Assembly: GCA_947632025.1 (NCBI GenBank)
Contig: CANRNN010000001.1
Span: forward strand, 1 to 64,000
DNA length: 64,000 nt
From: an uncultured Clostridia bacterium
GTDB lineage: Bacteria > Bacillota > Clostridia > Oscillospirales > Ruminococcaceae
Reading direction: 5' to 3'
Positions 39,854-50,820 of the stretch are shown here, one piece after another. The stretch's first letter is position 1; each line of letters opens with the position of its first letter. A program made the translations under genes and the position numbers. The notes under the pieces were generated by a model that saw only the letters and a list, made by a program, of their open reading frames with translations, searched no databases and was not told the DNA's origin.

Positions 39854-42800
39854 ACTTAATGAGCTTATAGATTGTTCGGGAATTCCCGAAAAAATATCCG
39901 AAGGAAGACTTCTGAAAATCGTAAGATCTGAAAAAAACAACACATTAAATCTCAATCTCGAACTTGACGAGCTTGTGCCGATGGAAGAGCTGTTTGAGGC
40001 GGGAAGAAAGCTTGCGGAAAAGCTGAGGATTTCCGAGGTCTTTCTGTTCCCAAAATACCACAGCAGTCTTTTCGATGTTGAATATGTTTATGAGATCATT
40101 TATTATTTCAAGAAGCGCAACGTTTCCGTAAACGGATATTTTGACAACGCAGAAATTTCCTCCGATGAAAACTCCATTGAAATAACACTGAAATCAGGTG
40201 GCTTGTCTGTTCTTGAGGGGATAGGTATGGACAAGAAAATATCCGCGTTCGTTAAAGGATTTTTCGACAGAAGTATGACGGTCACGTTTTTTTCAGAAAA
40301 CGAAAAGTCGTTTGATGATGTTATCTCACAGCCGGAAAGTCAACAGGTGGAGATCGTCCGTATCCCCGAAGCTGAACCTGCTCCTGCTACAAAAAAGGGG
40401 GGATATCAGAAAGGCAGCGGAAAACCGCGTTTTATGACAGAGCCGACAGATATTGAATTCGGATTTGATAATCCGCATTTTGCGAAAAGTGGAAAGCTTT
40501 TTTTCGGAAAAGATAATTTTTCCGCGCCGTCGGCAATGTCTGAGGGATTCCGTGAGGAAGATTCCGTGACGGTATGGGGTACTGTTTTTAAGACCGACGA
40601 AAGAATATCAAAGGACGGGAAAACTTTCATTTATACGGCGTACTTTTCCGATAAAACATCTTCTCAGATACTTAAAATAATAACTCAAGCCGCTGAAGCC
40701 GATACTGTCAAGAGTTATATTTCAAACGGAAAGTCGATAATTGTTACGGGAAAATTTGAGGTCGACAGTTTCAGCAAGGAGCTTAATCTGCGACCCATGT
40801 CGATAGCACAGATCGAAACTCTTTCACGTAGGGACGACGCTCCGGAAAAGCGTGTCGAACTTCATTTACATACTAATATGTCGGATATGGACGCTGTAAC
40901 TCCCGCCGCCGATCTTGTAAAGCAGGCGTTTGCATGGGGACATAAGGCTGTGGCAATTACCGACCACGGAAATCTTCAGGCATTTCCCGAAGCTATGAAT
41001 ACTGTTGAGTCTATCCGTAAAAACGGCGGAGAGATGAAAATACTCTACGGTGTGGAAGCTTATTTTGTAAACGACAGCGGAAAGCTCATCACAGGCTGTG
41101 TCGATTATCCCGTGGACGGTGATATTATTGTATTCGATTTAGAAACGACGGGACTTTCTAGTAAGGCGGATCGTATAACCGAAATCGGTGCGGTAAAGCT
41201 GAGAAACCGCAAGGTCGTTGAGGAATTCAGCACCTTTGTGAATCCTGAGAGAAGTATTTCCGCGGAAATAACCAAAATAACAGGCATTACCGATGAAATG
41301 GTGGCAAACGCTCCTCACGAAAAGGAAGCAGTCGAGAAATTTATCGAATTTGCGGGAAACGGCGTTCTTGTCGCACATAACGCGTCGTTTGATACTTCTT
41401 TTATCAGAGCCGTTTGTTCGCGTCAGAAAATTGACTATTCGTTCCATTCGATAGATACCATACCGATTTGCAGGGCAGCGCTTCCAAGAATCAAGAATTA
41501 CAAGCTAGACAATGTCGCTAAGGAATACAAGCTCGGCGACTTTAATCATCACCGCGCTCTCGACGACGCAAAAATGCTGGAGCTTATTTTTCTTAGATTG
41601 CTGGAGGACGCTGAAAAAATCGGTAAACTTGAAAAGCTGGGCGATCTTAACAGGCTTTTCGGAGATGTTGATTACAAGAGCCTTCCGAGTTATCATATGA
41701 TAATTCTTGTTCAGAATCAGACGGGCTTGAAGAATCTCTATAAGCTCGTGTCGCTCTCAAACCTGAATTATTTCTACAAAAAACCGAGGATACCGCTTTC
41801 GGAGCTTAACAAACACCGTGAGGGGCTTATTGTAGGTTCAGCGTGCGAGGCAGGCGAGCTGTACCGTGCTGTTGTCAGCAACAAAACTCAAGAGGAAATT
41901 GAGGAAATAGCAGGAAGATACGATTATCTTGAAATCCAGCCTATCGCTAACAACGAATATATGGTGCGTGAGGGAAAAGTCGCGAACGATAACGAACTGA
42001 AATGTATAAACAAGCAGATAATCGAACTTGCGGACAAGCTCGGAAAACCATGTGTTGCTACCTGCGACGTTCATTTCAAAGATAAGGAGGATTCCGTTTT
42101 CCGCACGATACTCCAAGCGGGACAGGGCTATAAGGACGCGGACAATCAAGCGCCGCTGTTTTTCAGAACAACCGACGAAATGCTTGAGGAATTCAGCTAT
42201 CTTGGAGAGAAAAAAGCCCGTGAGGTCGTAATTACTAACACCAATAAAATAGCGGATATGATAGAAGATATTCGTCCTATACCGAAAGGAACTTTCACGC
42301 CATCGCTTGAAGGAGCGGAGCAGGAGCTTCAGGATCTTTGCTGGAGCAGAGCGCATGCGTGGTATGGCGACGAGCTTCCCGAAATAGTCGAAAGCCGCCT
42401 TAAAAAGGAACTTGACGCAATAATAAAATACGGATTTTCCGTGCTTTATATGATAGCGCAGAAGTTGGTGAAATATTCCGAGGACAATGGGTATCTTGTA
42501 GGTTCAAGAGGGTCTGTAGGATCATCGTTTGTCGCGATAATGTCGGGTATTTCCGAGGTGAATCCGCTCGCGCCGCATTACCGCTGCCCGAAGTGCCGCC
42601 ACAACGAGTTTATAACGGACGGCTCTGTAGGCTCCGGATTCGACCTGCCTCCGAAAAAATGTCCCGACTGCGGCACTGATATGATACGCGACGGACACGA
42701 TATTCCGTTTGAAACGTTTCTCGGCTTCAAGGGCGATAAGGCTCCCGATATCGACCTTAACTTTTCGGGAGAAGTCCAAGGAAAGGTCCACAGATACACA

Positions 42801-44177
42801 GAAGAATTGTTCGGCAAGGATCACGTTTTCAAGGCGGGTACTATCTCCGCTGTTCAGGATAAAACGGCTTACGGTTTTGTAAAAAAGTACTGCGAGGAAC
42901 GCGGGATAACATACAACAACGCCGAAATGGAGCGTCTGGCTATAGGCTGTACAGGAGTAAAACGCACTACCTCACAGCACCCCGGAGGTATGGTCGTCGT
43001 TCCGAACGACCACGAAGTTTACGATTTCACGCCCGTTCAGCACCCCGCCGACAAGACGGAAAGCGATATGATAACGACGCATTTCGACTTTCATTCGCTC
43101 CACGATACTATTCTTAAGCTTGACGAGCTTGGTCATGATGTTCCTACTATCTACAAACATCTTGAAGATATGACGGGAATAAAGATCGCCGATGTCCCGA
43201 CCACCGACCCCGAAGTTTATAAGCTGTTTACTTCGACCGAACCCATAGGGCTGACTTATGAGCAGATAGGAGTTTACAGCGGCACTTATGGTATTCCCGA
43301 ATTCGGAACGAGCTTTGCAATGCAGATGCTTAAGGACGCTCAACCCAAAACTTTCGCCGACCTGCTTCAGATTTCGGGACTTTCACACGGAACAGACGTA
43401 TGGCTCGGCAACGCAAAAGACCTTATCGAAAACGGTACCTGCACGATTTCCGATGTTATCGGAACGCGTGATAATATTATGGTCTATCTTATGCACAAGG
43501 GTCTGGAGCCGTCCTTAGCGTTCAAGATAATGGAAATAACCCGTAAGGGTAATGCAAAGAAACTGTTTGATGACACAATATATCAGGCATTCAAGGACAA
43601 TAACGTTCCCGATTGGTATGTTGAGAGCTGCAAGAAAATAAAGTATATGTTCCCGAAAGCTCACGCGGCGGCGTATGTTATGGCAGCAGTAAAGCTGGCG
43701 TGGTTCAAGATCTATCGCCCTGCGGAGTTTTACGCGGCGACGCTTATGAAGCACACCGAAAATATGGAAGTCGAAGTGATCATCAAGGGGACTGATGCTG
43801 TAAAGCAGCGCATAGCACAGATAAATTCCATACCGAAAGCATCGGCGAAAGAGGAAGGTATCCTCGAAGCGCTTACTCTTATTTATGAGTGTATGCTGCG
43901 CGGGATCGAGTTTCTGCCAGTTAAAGCTGATAAATCAGCAGCATCCGATTATACCGTCGAGAACGGGAAGATACGCCTGCCGTTTGCGGCTGTACAGGGC
44001 TGTGGTGAAGCTGCGGCTGTCAAACTGAAAGAAGCGATAGATTCGGGAGAGTGCATTTCCGTTGAGGAAATTCAGCAAAAAAGCGGCGTGAACAGCTCCG
44101 TTATCGAAAAGCTAAAGGTTATGGGCGTGTTTGAGGGAATACAGGATTCGGCGCAATATTCGCTTTTTGATATGTGA
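39843..44177 (+). CDS. polC: DNA polymerase III alpha subunit, Gram-positive PolC type
   Basis: PHP domain (VELHLHTNMSDMDAVT), embedded exonuclease (IIVFDLETTGLSSKADRITEIGAVK), PDIDLNFSGEVQGKVHRY. Confidence 0.96.
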   Translation: MRVKLNELIDCSGIPEKISEGRLLKIVRSEKNNTLNLNLELDELVPMEELFEAGRKLAEKLRISEVFLFPKYHSSLFDVEYVYEIIYYFKKRNVSVNGYFDNAEISSDENSIEITLKSGGLSVLEGIGMDKKISAFVKGFFDRSMTVTFFSENEKSFDDVISQPESQQVEIVRIPEAEPAPATKKGGYQKGSGKPRFMTEPTDIEFGFDNPHFAKSGKLFFGKDNFSAPSAMSEGFREEDSVTVWGTVFKTDERISKDGKTFIYTAYFSDKTSSQILKIITQAAEADTVKSYISNGKSIIVTGKFEVDSFSKELNLRPMSIAQIETLSRRDDAPEKRVELHLHTNMSDMDAVTPAADLVKQAFAWGHKAVAITDHGNLQAFPEAMNTVESIRKNGGEMKILYGVEAYFVNDSGKLITGCVDYPVDGDIIVFDLETTGLSSKADRITEIGAVKLRNRKVVEEFSTFVNPERSISAEITKITGITDEMVANAPHEKEAVEKFIEFAGNGVLVAHNASFDTSFIRAVCSRQKIDYSFHSIDTIPICRAALPRIKNYKLDNVAKEYKLGDFNHHRALDDAKMLELIFLRLLEDAEKIGKLEKLGDLNRLFGDVDYKSLPSYHMIILVQNQTGLKNLYKLVSLSNLNYFYKKPRIPLSELNKHREGLIVGSACEAGELYRAVVSNKTQEEIEEIAGRYDYLEIQPIANNEYMVREGKVANDNELKCINKQIIELADKLGKPCVATCDVHFKDKEDSVFRTILQAGQGYKDADNQAPLFFRTTDEMLEEFSYLGEKKAREVVITNTNKIADMIEDIRPIPKGTFTPSLEGAEQELQDLCWSRAHAWYGDELPEIVESRLKKELDAIIKYGFSVLYMIAQKLVKYSEDNGYLVGSRGSVGSSFVAIMSGISEVNPLAPHYRCPKCRHNEFITDGSVGSGFDLPPKKCPDCGTDMIRDGHDIPFETFLGFKGDKAPDIDLNFSGEVQGKVHRYTEELFGKDHVFKAGTISAVQDKTAYGFVKKYCEERGITYNNAEMERLAIGCTGVKRTTSQHPGGMVVVPNDHEVYDFTPVQHPADKTESDMITTHFDFHSLHDTILKLDELGHDVPTIYKHLEDMTGIKIADVPTTDPEVYKLFTSTEPIGLTYEQIGVYSGTYGIPEFGTSFAMQMLKDAQPKTFADLLQISGLSHGTDVWLGNAKDLIENGTCTISDVIGTRDNIMVYLMHKGLEPSLAFKIMEITRKGNAKKLFDDTIYQAFKDNNVPDWYVESCKKIKYMFPKAHAAAYVMAAVKLAWFKIYRPAEFYAATLMKHTENMEVEVIIKGTDAVKQRIAQINSIPKASAKEEGILEALTLIYECMLRGIEFLPVKADKSAASDYTVENGKIRLPFAAVQGCGEAAAVKLKEAIDSGECISVEEIQQKSGVNSSVIEKLKVMGVFEGIQDSAQYSLFDM

Positions 44178-44245
44178 TAATGCTTGAAAAAACGCTTGTA
44201 TGGTTGAATGTTTTTGAGCATTTTGCCGAAAAGAAGGCTCCCGTC

Positions 44246-44274
44246 TTGACAATCTTAAGTAAATATGTTACACT
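44246..44274 (+). promoter_or_regulatory. Sigma-A type promoter of the his operon
   Basis: TTGACA, 17 bp, TACACT. Confidence 0.55.
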
Positions 44275-44339
44275 GTTATAGTGATGTGATAATATGTTAC
44301 CACGTCACCGTACTAAAGTAATTTGAAAGGGAAACCGAT

Positions 44340-45545
44340 TTGAAAAGAAATGATTTATTGACCCCTGAGGGAACAAGGGATATGCTGTTTGAGGAATGCG
44401 CGGCGAAACGCGAGATCTCCGAGCGATTGACAGGATTGTTTGAAAGTTCGGGATATTCCGAGGTGATTACGCCGGGATTGGAGTTTTTCGACGTTTTTAA
44501 CGGCTATGTGCGGGATTTTCCGCAGGAAATGATGTATAAGCTCGTTGACGGAAAAAACAGGCTTATGGTTTTACGTCCCGACAGCACAATGCCTATAGCA
44601 AGACTTGCGGCTACAAGACTGAGAGATGAAGCGCTTCCGTTGAAGCTGTTTTATAATCAGAACATTTATATGGTAAATCCCAAGGACAGCGGACGCGACG
44701 ACGAAATTTCGCAGTGCGGAATTGAGATTTTAGGCGGACAGGGCGACGCTGCGGATTTCGAGGCGCTGGTGCTTGCGGCGAAGTCGCTTGCCGCCTGCGA
44801 CGATGATTACCGTATCGAAATAGGAGATATGGGAATCTTTACGGAGCTTATGGCTGAATATGAGTGCGACCCCAAACTTGCCGTTAATACGCGCAGCTGG
44901 ATAGAAACAAAAAATCTCCCGAAACTCGATGAGGTCTATTCGTCTGATAATATCGCGGAGAGCGACAGGGCTTTTGCCGAGGCGTTCAAGGCACTACCGA
45001 TATTGTTCGGCGGTATTGAGGTGCTTAAAAAGGCTAAGGAGTATCTTCACGGAGAGTTTTTCGATATGAAGCTTGCAAAGCTGGAAAAACTCTGTCGTGA
45101 TTTAAGCGAGGTCATTCCCGAAGAGAAAATTCGCGTCGATCTGGGGCTTTTAAGCAGAAAAAATTACTATACAGGAATAATTTTCCGCGGTTACGTCGAG
45201 GGTTACGGTCAGCCTGCGCTTTCGGGCGGACGGTATGACAGGCTTCTTGGTGATTTCGGCAGAGATGCCGGAGCAGTGGGTTTTGCAGTGAACGTGGAGG
45301 CAGTAGCCCGTGTTCTTCTTCAAAAGGACGGCGAGGTTTTCAAGAAATCGCCCGATGTTATTGTGTGGAGCGAAAATCCCGTTTTGGCGTTAAAACGCTG
45401 CGCCGAGCTTATTGCATCGGGAAACTGCGCGGTAAATTCGGTTCTTGAAAGTGCAGAGCAGACAAGGGAATATGCTAAGGCTCATAGGATAAAACACGTT
45501 GAAATAGCGGAAAATGACGGGAATATAACAAGCGAGGATATGTGA
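44340..45545 (+). CDS. hisZ: ATP phosphoribosyltransferase regulatory subunit
   Basis: TPEGTRDMLFEECAAKREISERL, LRPDSTMPIARLAATRL, GGRYDRLLGDFG; HisRS-like and adjacent to short-form hisG. TTG start. Confidence 0.92.
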   Translation: MKRNDLLTPEGTRDMLFEECAAKREISERLTGLFESSGYSEVITPGLEFFDVFNGYVRDFPQEMMYKLVDGKNRLMVLRPDSTMPIARLAATRLRDEALPLKLFYNQNIYMVNPKDSGRDDEISQCGIEILGGQGDAADFEALVLAAKSLAACDDDYRIEIGDMGIFTELMAEYECDPKLAVNTRSWIETKNLPKLDEVYSSDNIAESDRAFAEAFKALPILFGGIEVLKKAKEYLHGEFFDMKLAKLEKLCRDLSEVIPEEKIRVDLGLLSRKNYYTGIIFRGYVEGYGQPALSGGRYDRLLGDFGRDAGAVGFAVNVEAVARVLLQKDGEVFKKSPDVIVWSENPVLALKRCAELIASGNCAVNSVLESAEQTREYAKAHRIKHVEIAENDGNITSEDM

Positions 45546-45548
45546 GCT

Positions 45549-46184
45549 ATGGAAAACAGAAAACTGCGTATTGCCCTGACAAAAGGGCGTATTGAGGAAA
45601 AAGCGGTAAGCCTGCTCGAAAAAATAGGTTATGACGTTACGGATCTCAGGGAAAAGGGAAGACGGCTTATTTTGTCGATACCGAACGAGGATATTGAAGT
45701 TGTTCTAGCAAAAGCTGCCGACGTTATCACCTATGTTGAACACGGCGTGTGCGATTTGGGAGTTGTCGGCAAGGACACGATTATGGAACACGGCGGGAGA
45801 TTCTACGAAATATCCGATCTTAATTTCGGGAAATGCAGATTTGCGCTTGCCGTAAAGAAAGGCACGGATTTTTTCGCGGGATACGGCGTTAAGACGGTCG
45901 CTACAAAATATCCCAATGTCACAAGAAATTACTTTGAGAAAAAGGGTATCGACGTTGATATCGTAAAAATAGAAGGCTCTGTGGAGTTAGCTCCCCTTGT
46001 GGGGCTTGCGGACGGGATAGTCGATATCGTGGAAACAGGAACCACCCTTAAAGAAAACGGACTGGAGGTTTACGAGGACGTTGCGCCCGTTTCGGCAAGA
46101 CTTATCGTAAATACCGTGAGCATGAAGCTAAAACAGGAACGTGTACAGGAAATAGTAAAACTTATCGAGGAGAATATACAATGA
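45549..46184 (+). CDS. hisG: ATP phosphoribosyltransferase, short form
   Basis: LRIALTKGRIEEKAVSLLEKIGYDV, VADGIVDIVETGTTLKENGL-like motif; 211 aa. Confidence 0.95.
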   Translation: MENRKLRIALTKGRIEEKAVSLLEKIGYDVTDLREKGRRLILSIPNEDIEVVLAKAADVITYVEHGVCDLGVVGKDTIMEHGGRFYEISDLNFGKCRFALAVKKGTDFFAGYGVKTVATKYPNVTRNYFEKKGIDVDIVKIEGSVELAPLVGLADGIVDIVETGTTLKENGLEVYEDVAPVSARLIVNTVSMKLKQERVQEIVKLIEENIQ

Positions 46185-47479
46185 TAAAAATTATCAAGGC
46201 AGACGGCGAGGAAAAGCAGTTTCTTGCCGAGGTCGAAAAGCGCGCGGGCGAGGTGAACGCTCAGGTCGAAGTGACTGTAAAGGAAATTCTCGCAAAGGTA
46301 AAGGCAGAGGGCGACAAGGCGGTTAAAGAGTATACGGCGAAGTTCGACTGCCAAAATCCGCAGTATTACCGTGTTCCCGACGAGGCTATTCAGGACGCTC
46401 TGACCGAGGCTAACGAAAAATCACCCGAATTTGTAAGCGCTATGCTGAACGCGGTCGAAAATATCACCGCGTTCCACACCCGCCAAAAGCGCGAGGGATT
46501 TTGCGTTACCGAGGAAAACGGCGTTATTATGGGACAGCGCGTGCGCGGGCTGGACAAGGTCGGGCTGTATGTTCCGGGCGGCACTGCGGCTTATCCGTCG
46601 TCGGTTTTGATGAACGCCATTCCTGCGAAAATTGCGGGCGTTAAGGAAATAATTATGGTAACTCCGCCGCTTAAAGACGGCACGGCAAACAAGGATATTC
46701 TTGTTGCGGCGGCGCTTTGCGGGGTGGATAAGATCTTCCTTTCGGGAGGAGCACAGGCTGTGGCGGCTCTGGCTTACGGCACGGAGGAAATTCCGCGTGT
46801 TTCAAAAATCGTAGGTCCGGGCAATATATTTGTTGCAACGGCGAAAAAGCTGGTTTATGGCACGGTCGATATTGATATGGTCGCAGGTCCCAGCGAAATT
46901 CTTGTTCTTGCAGACCACACGGGAAATCCGAAGTATCTCGCAGCGGATCTTATGTCACAAGCGGAGCACGACAAGCTCGCTTCGGCAATCATGATAACCA
47001 CCAGTATGGAGCTTGCCGAGAAAACAAAGGCTGAAATAGAACGACAGAGTGCAAACCTTTCCAGAAAAGAATATATTGCCGAATCACTTAAAAATTACGG
47101 CGGGATTATTGTCTGTGATGATATGGAACAAGCCGTTGAGATAGCAAACAGGATAGCTCCGGAACACCTTGAAGTAGCTGCTGAAAATCCTTTTGAATAC
47201 ATCGGAAAGCTTGATAATGTCGGTTCACTGTTTCTGGGGCAGTATTCGCCGGAGCCGCTCGGAGATTATTATGCAGGACCGAATCATGTTCTGCCAACAT
47301 CGGGCACGGCAAGATTCTATTCCCCTCTCGGAGTTGACAGCTTTATCAAGCGTTCGAGCTATATTTATTACACCAAAAATGCATTGCTTGATGCGGCTGA
47401 TGATATAATCACCATAGCTGAACGCGAACAGCTTACGGCACACGCCAATTCGATAAAAGTCCGCAAGGAGGAGCAATAA
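46181..47479 (+). CDS. hisD: Histidinol dehydrogenase
   Basis: VGLYVPGGTAAYPSSVLMNAIPA, GPGNIFVATAKK, DMVAGPSEILVLAD. Confidence 0.96.
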   Translation: MIKIIKADGEEKQFLAEVEKRAGEVNAQVEVTVKEILAKVKAEGDKAVKEYTAKFDCQNPQYYRVPDEAIQDALTEANEKSPEFVSAMLNAVENITAFHTRQKREGFCVTEENGVIMGQRVRGLDKVGLYVPGGTAAYPSSVLMNAIPAKIAGVKEIIMVTPPLKDGTANKDILVAAALCGVDKIFLSGGAQAVAALAYGTEEIPRVSKIVGPGNIFVATAKKLVYGTVDIDMVAGPSEILVLADHTGNPKYLAADLMSQAEHDKLASAIMITTSMELAEKTKAEIERQSANLSRKEYIAESLKNYGGIIVCDDMEQAVEIANRIAPEHLEVAAENPFEYIGKLDNVGSLFLGQYSPEPLGDYYAGPNHVLPTSGTARFYSPLGVDSFIKRSSYIYYTKNALLDAADDIITIAEREQLTAHANSIKVRKEEQ

Positions 47480-48060
47480 TGAACAGGACTGCGCAAATCG
47501 CCAGAAAAACCAAAGAAACCGATATTACAGCCGAACTTTCTCTTGACGGCGGAGAGGTGAAAATAGACACGGGGATAGGCTTTCTCGACCATATGCTGAC
47601 GGCGCTCGGTGTACATGGCGGGTTTGGATTTGTTCTCAGTGCGAAAGGCGATCTTAACGTAGACGGTCATCATACTGCCGAGGATGTGGGAATAGTGCTT
47701 GGTATGGCGTTTAAGGAAGCTCTCGGTGACAAGTCGGGAATTATGCGCTATGGAAGCGCGTTTATCCCCATGGACGAGGCGCTTGCGTTCTGCGCTCTTG
47801 ATATAAGCGCACGTCCGTTTCTGGTGTTCAAGGCGGAATTCTCTAATGAAAGGGTAGGGGAGTTTGACACCTGCCTTACGGAAGAGTTTATGCGGGCGTT
47901 CGCGTACAATGCGGGGATAACTCTGCATTTGCGTGCGGAATACGGCACAAACGACCACCATAAGATAGAAGCGCTTTTCAAGGCGCTGGCTTACGCTTTG
48001 AAAAATGCTGTACGAAAGAATTCGGACGGCTCGGCGGTTTCCACGAAGGGAGTTCTATAA
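47479..48060 (+). CDS. hisB: Imidazoleglycerol-phosphate dehydratase
   Basis: GIGFLDHMLTALGVHGGF, DGHHTAEDVGIVLG, GTNDHHKIEALFKAL. Confidence 0.96.
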   Translation: MNRTAQIARKTKETDITAELSLDGGEVKIDTGIGFLDHMLTALGVHGGFGFVLSAKGDLNVDGHHTAEDVGIVLGMAFKEALGDKSGIMRYGSAFIPMDEALAFCALDISARPFLVFKAEFSNERVGEFDTCLTEEFMRAFAYNAGITLHLRAEYGTNDHHKIEALFKALAYALKNAVRKNSDGSAVSTKGVL

Positions 48061-48657
48061 ATGACAGCAATTATCGACTATGGAGCGGGAAACCTTTTCA
48101 GCGTGAAAAATGCTCTTGATTTTCTCGGCATTGAGAATAAGATCACCGCAGATGCCGAGGATCTGAAAACGGCAGACAGACTTATTCTTCCGGGAGTGGG
48201 AGCGTTTCCCGATGCTATGAGAATGTTAGGCGAAAGCGGACTTGTTGATACGATAAAATCCGAAGCCGCAAAAAAGCCGTTGCTGGGAATTTGTCTGGGA
48301 ATGCAGATGCTGTTTGAAAAAGGCTACGAGTTTGAGGAAACAGAGGGCTTGGGGCTTATTGAGGGCAGCGTAAAGCTGATGACTCCAGAAAATCTTCCGA
48401 TACCGCAGATAGGGTGGAATTCTCTTGAATTCAATGAGCCGTGTAAACTGCTGGAAAACTGCAAAAACGGCGATTATGTGTATTTTGTACATTCCTACGC
48501 GGCTGACTGTCCAAGCAAAAACGTTGCGGCGTATTGTGATTACGGAATGAAAGTGCCCGCTTTGGTCTTTTCGGGGAACGTCTACGGTGCGCAGTTTCAC
48601 CCTGAAAAAAGCGGCGACGTCGGGCTTGGGATTTTAAAGACATTTTGCAATTTGTGA
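48061..48657 (+). CDS. hisH: Imidazole glycerol phosphate synthase, glutaminase subunit
   Basis: IIDYGAGNLFSVKNAL, LLGICLGMQMLFE, YGAQFHPEKSGDVGL. Confidence 0.96.
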   Translation: MTAIIDYGAGNLFSVKNALDFLGIENKITADAEDLKTADRLILPGVGAFPDAMRMLGESGLVDTIKSEAAKKPLLGICLGMQMLFEKGYEFEETEGLGLIEGSVKLMTPENLPIPQIGWNSLEFNEPCKLLENCKNGDYVYFVHSYAADCPSKNVAAYCDYGMKVPALVFSGNVYGAQFHPEKSGDVGLGILKTFCNL

Positions 48658-48791
48658 TTTTAGTGAAGTGTTGCAGCTTTGCAGAAACTCCTCAAAGTTA
48701 TGGCGTAAAAGTTAAATTTTACGCAATTGCAAAAGCCGCTGCTGCGGAAAATCGAGTTTTACGCCGATAAAACAAAATAAGGAGAACAAAA

Positions 48792-49514
48792 ATGGTTATT
48801 TTACCCGCGATAGACATTAAAGACGGGACCTGCGTGCGGCTTTTCAGAGGGGATTATTCCACTGCCGAAAAGGTAGCGGATAACTTTCTTGATACTGCTA
48901 AGTCGTTCGAGGCTGCAGGCGCGGAGTGGATACATATGGTCGACCTAGACGGCGCTAAGGCTGGTCGTCCTGTCAACACGAGGATATACACCGAGGTTGC
49001 CGAAAAGACAGCCTTGAAAGTAGAGCTTGGCGGAGGAATACGCAATATCGGAACGATTTCAGAATATCTGGATATGGGAATCTCCCGTGTTATTTTGGGG
49101 TCAGCGGCTTTGAAAGATCCGGAGCTTGTGAAGGAATCAATCGAGAAATTCGGCGCTGAGAAAATCGTCGTCGGCATAGACGCAAAAAACGGTTTTGTCG
49201 CGACGGAGGGCTGGCTTGAATCTTCAGATGTGAACTATATTGACCTTGCAAACAAGATGATATCGTTCGGGGTAAAGTACTTCATTTTTACGGATATTTC
49301 TAAAGACGGCACTCTTTCGGGTGTGAACGCCGAACAGCTAAGAGCGCTGAAAGACGGGACCTCTGACTGCAATATAATTGCAAGCGGCGGAGTGCGTTCC
49401 ATAGAGGATATAAAGATCTGTAAGGAAATGGGACTTTATGGTGCTATTTGCGGAAAGTCGCTTTATTCGGGAAATCTTGACCTTGCAGAAGCTATCAAGT
49501 TTTCACGGGAGTAA
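48792..49514 (+). CDS. hisA: Phosphoribosylformimino-5-aminoimidazole carboxamide ribotide isomerase
   Basis: [44 protein letters not shown]. Confidence 0.95.
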   Translation: MVILPAIDIKDGTCVRLFRGDYSTAEKVADNFLDTAKSFEAAGAEWIHMVDLDGAKAGRPVNTRIYTEVAEKTALKVELGGGIRNIGTISEYLDMGISRVILGSAALKDPELVKESIEKFGAEKIVVGIDAKNGFVATEGWLESSDVNYIDLANKMISFGVKYFIFTDISKDGTLSGVNAEQLRALKDGTSDCNIIASGGVRSIEDIKICKEMGLYGAICGKSLYSGNLDLAEAIKFSRE

Positions 49515-49523
49515 GGAGGAAGT

Positions 49524-50279
49524 ATGCTTGCGAAAAGAATAATCCCTTGCCTTGATGTCAGAAACGGAAAGGTCGTAAAGGGCGTGAATTTTGAGGGCGT
49601 AAAAGATGTTGGCGATCCGGTAGAGCTTGCCGTCGAGTACAACAAGCAGGGCGCGGACGAGATAGTTTTCTATGATATTACCGCGTCCTACGAGGGCAGA
49701 GGGGTAATGCTGGACGTGGTGAGAAACACGGCACGTCAAGTTTTCGTACCGCTTTGCGTGGGCGGTGGAATTTCCTCTGTTGAGGATTTTCGTGATACGC
49801 TGAGAGCTGGAGCGGATAAGGTTTCCGTGAATTCTCAGGCGGTCAAAAATCCAAAGCTTATAAGCGACGCGGCTGAAATTTTCGGCAGTCAGTGCGTCGT
49901 CGTCGGAATTGACGCTAAGCGAAACGGCAAGGGCGGTTATTCCGTGTTTATAAACGGCGGGCGCGTAGATATGAATCTTGATCTGGGTGATTGGGTAAAG
50001 GAGATTTCCGAGCGCGGCGCTGGGGAGATTTGCCTGAACTCGATTGACACCGACGGCGTTCGCGGAGGATTTGACATTGAAATGCTGAATTACGTCTGCG
50101 AGAGGGTGAAAATCCCCGTTATCGCAAGCGGCGGCTGCGGAAAGCTGGAGCATTTCAGCGAGGTTTTCGAGAAAACAAACTCCTCGGCGGCATTGGCGGC
50201 TTCATTGTTCCACTTTAAGGAGCTTACGGTCGGTGAGGTCAAAGAGCATTTAAGGCAGCATAATATTTCAGCAAGATAA
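49524..50279 (+). CDS. hisF: Imidazole glycerol phosphate synthase, cyclase subunit
   Basis: [49 protein letters not shown]-like motif. Confidence 0.96.
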   Translation: MLAKRIIPCLDVRNGKVVKGVNFEGVKDVGDPVELAVEYNKQGADEIVFYDITASYEGRGVMLDVVRNTARQVFVPLCVGGGISSVEDFRDTLRAGADKVSVNSQAVKNPKLISDAAEIFGSQCVVVGIDAKRNGKGGYSVFINGGRVDMNLDLGDWVKEISERGAGEICLNSIDTDGVRGGFDIEMLNYVCERVKIPVIASGGCGKLEHFSEVFEKTNSSAALAASLFHFKELTVGEVKEHLRQHNISAR

Positions 50280-50293
50280 GGGAGAGCAGGAAA

Positions 50294-50809
50294 ATGTCAT
50301 CATACAGCGAAAAATTGCATTGTGAGATAATCAAGAAACAGGCGGAAGCCAATTTTCTTAACCTCGAAACGGCTATCAAGACTTACGACAGGAACGCTCT
50401 TATATGCGGCGCTCCTGCTTGGAGATACATTTATCATACTATCCACTGGGCGGACCAATGGTTTTTCAATCCGATGGATTACGAGGAACGCGAATTCCAC
50501 GAAAAGGGAATGGAAGATCCCAACAATCCCTGCACAAAGGAATTCACCGATGAGCAGCTGTTGGAATATCTCATTCTTGTAATGAAGAAATCCGAATTGT
50601 ATCTTGATTCGCTTACAGACGAAATGCTTTACGAAAAGCCCGAAAAATGCGGTTTTATGCGGATAGAGCTGGTTCTTTTGCAGTTCAGACATATTTCTTA
50701 CAACACCGGTCTTATAAACGGGATAACAGCCGAGGAAAAAGGAAAACTCCCGTTGTATATCACGCCGAACACAAAATACCGCCTTGAAAAAGGTCTTTAT
50801 GAGGAATAA
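50294..50809 (+). CDS. DinB-like four-helix-bundle protein
   Basis: AWRYIYHTIHWADQWFF and QFRHISYNTGLINGI, with His residues placed as in DinB-family proteins. Confidence 0.6.
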   Translation: MSSYSEKLHCEIIKKQAEANFLNLETAIKTYDRNALICGAPAWRYIYHTIHWADQWFFNPMDYEEREFHEKGMEDPNNPCTKEFTDEQLLEYLILVMKKSELYLDSLTDEMLYEKPEKCGFMRIELVLLQFRHISYNTGLINGITAEEKGKLPLYITPNTKYRLEKGLYEE

Positions 50810-50820
50810 GGAGGAGATTA

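Noticed and set aside
38801-44177. Overlap of polC ORF start (39816) with ispG
   Set aside because: The track start lies within ispG; ATG 39843 (MRVKLNELIDC) is the likely start, so nothing unusual.
44178-44339. T-box or his leader attenuator upstream of hisZ
   Set aside because: No T-box core (AGGGTGGNACCGCG), no His-codon run and no terminator; only a promoter is seen.
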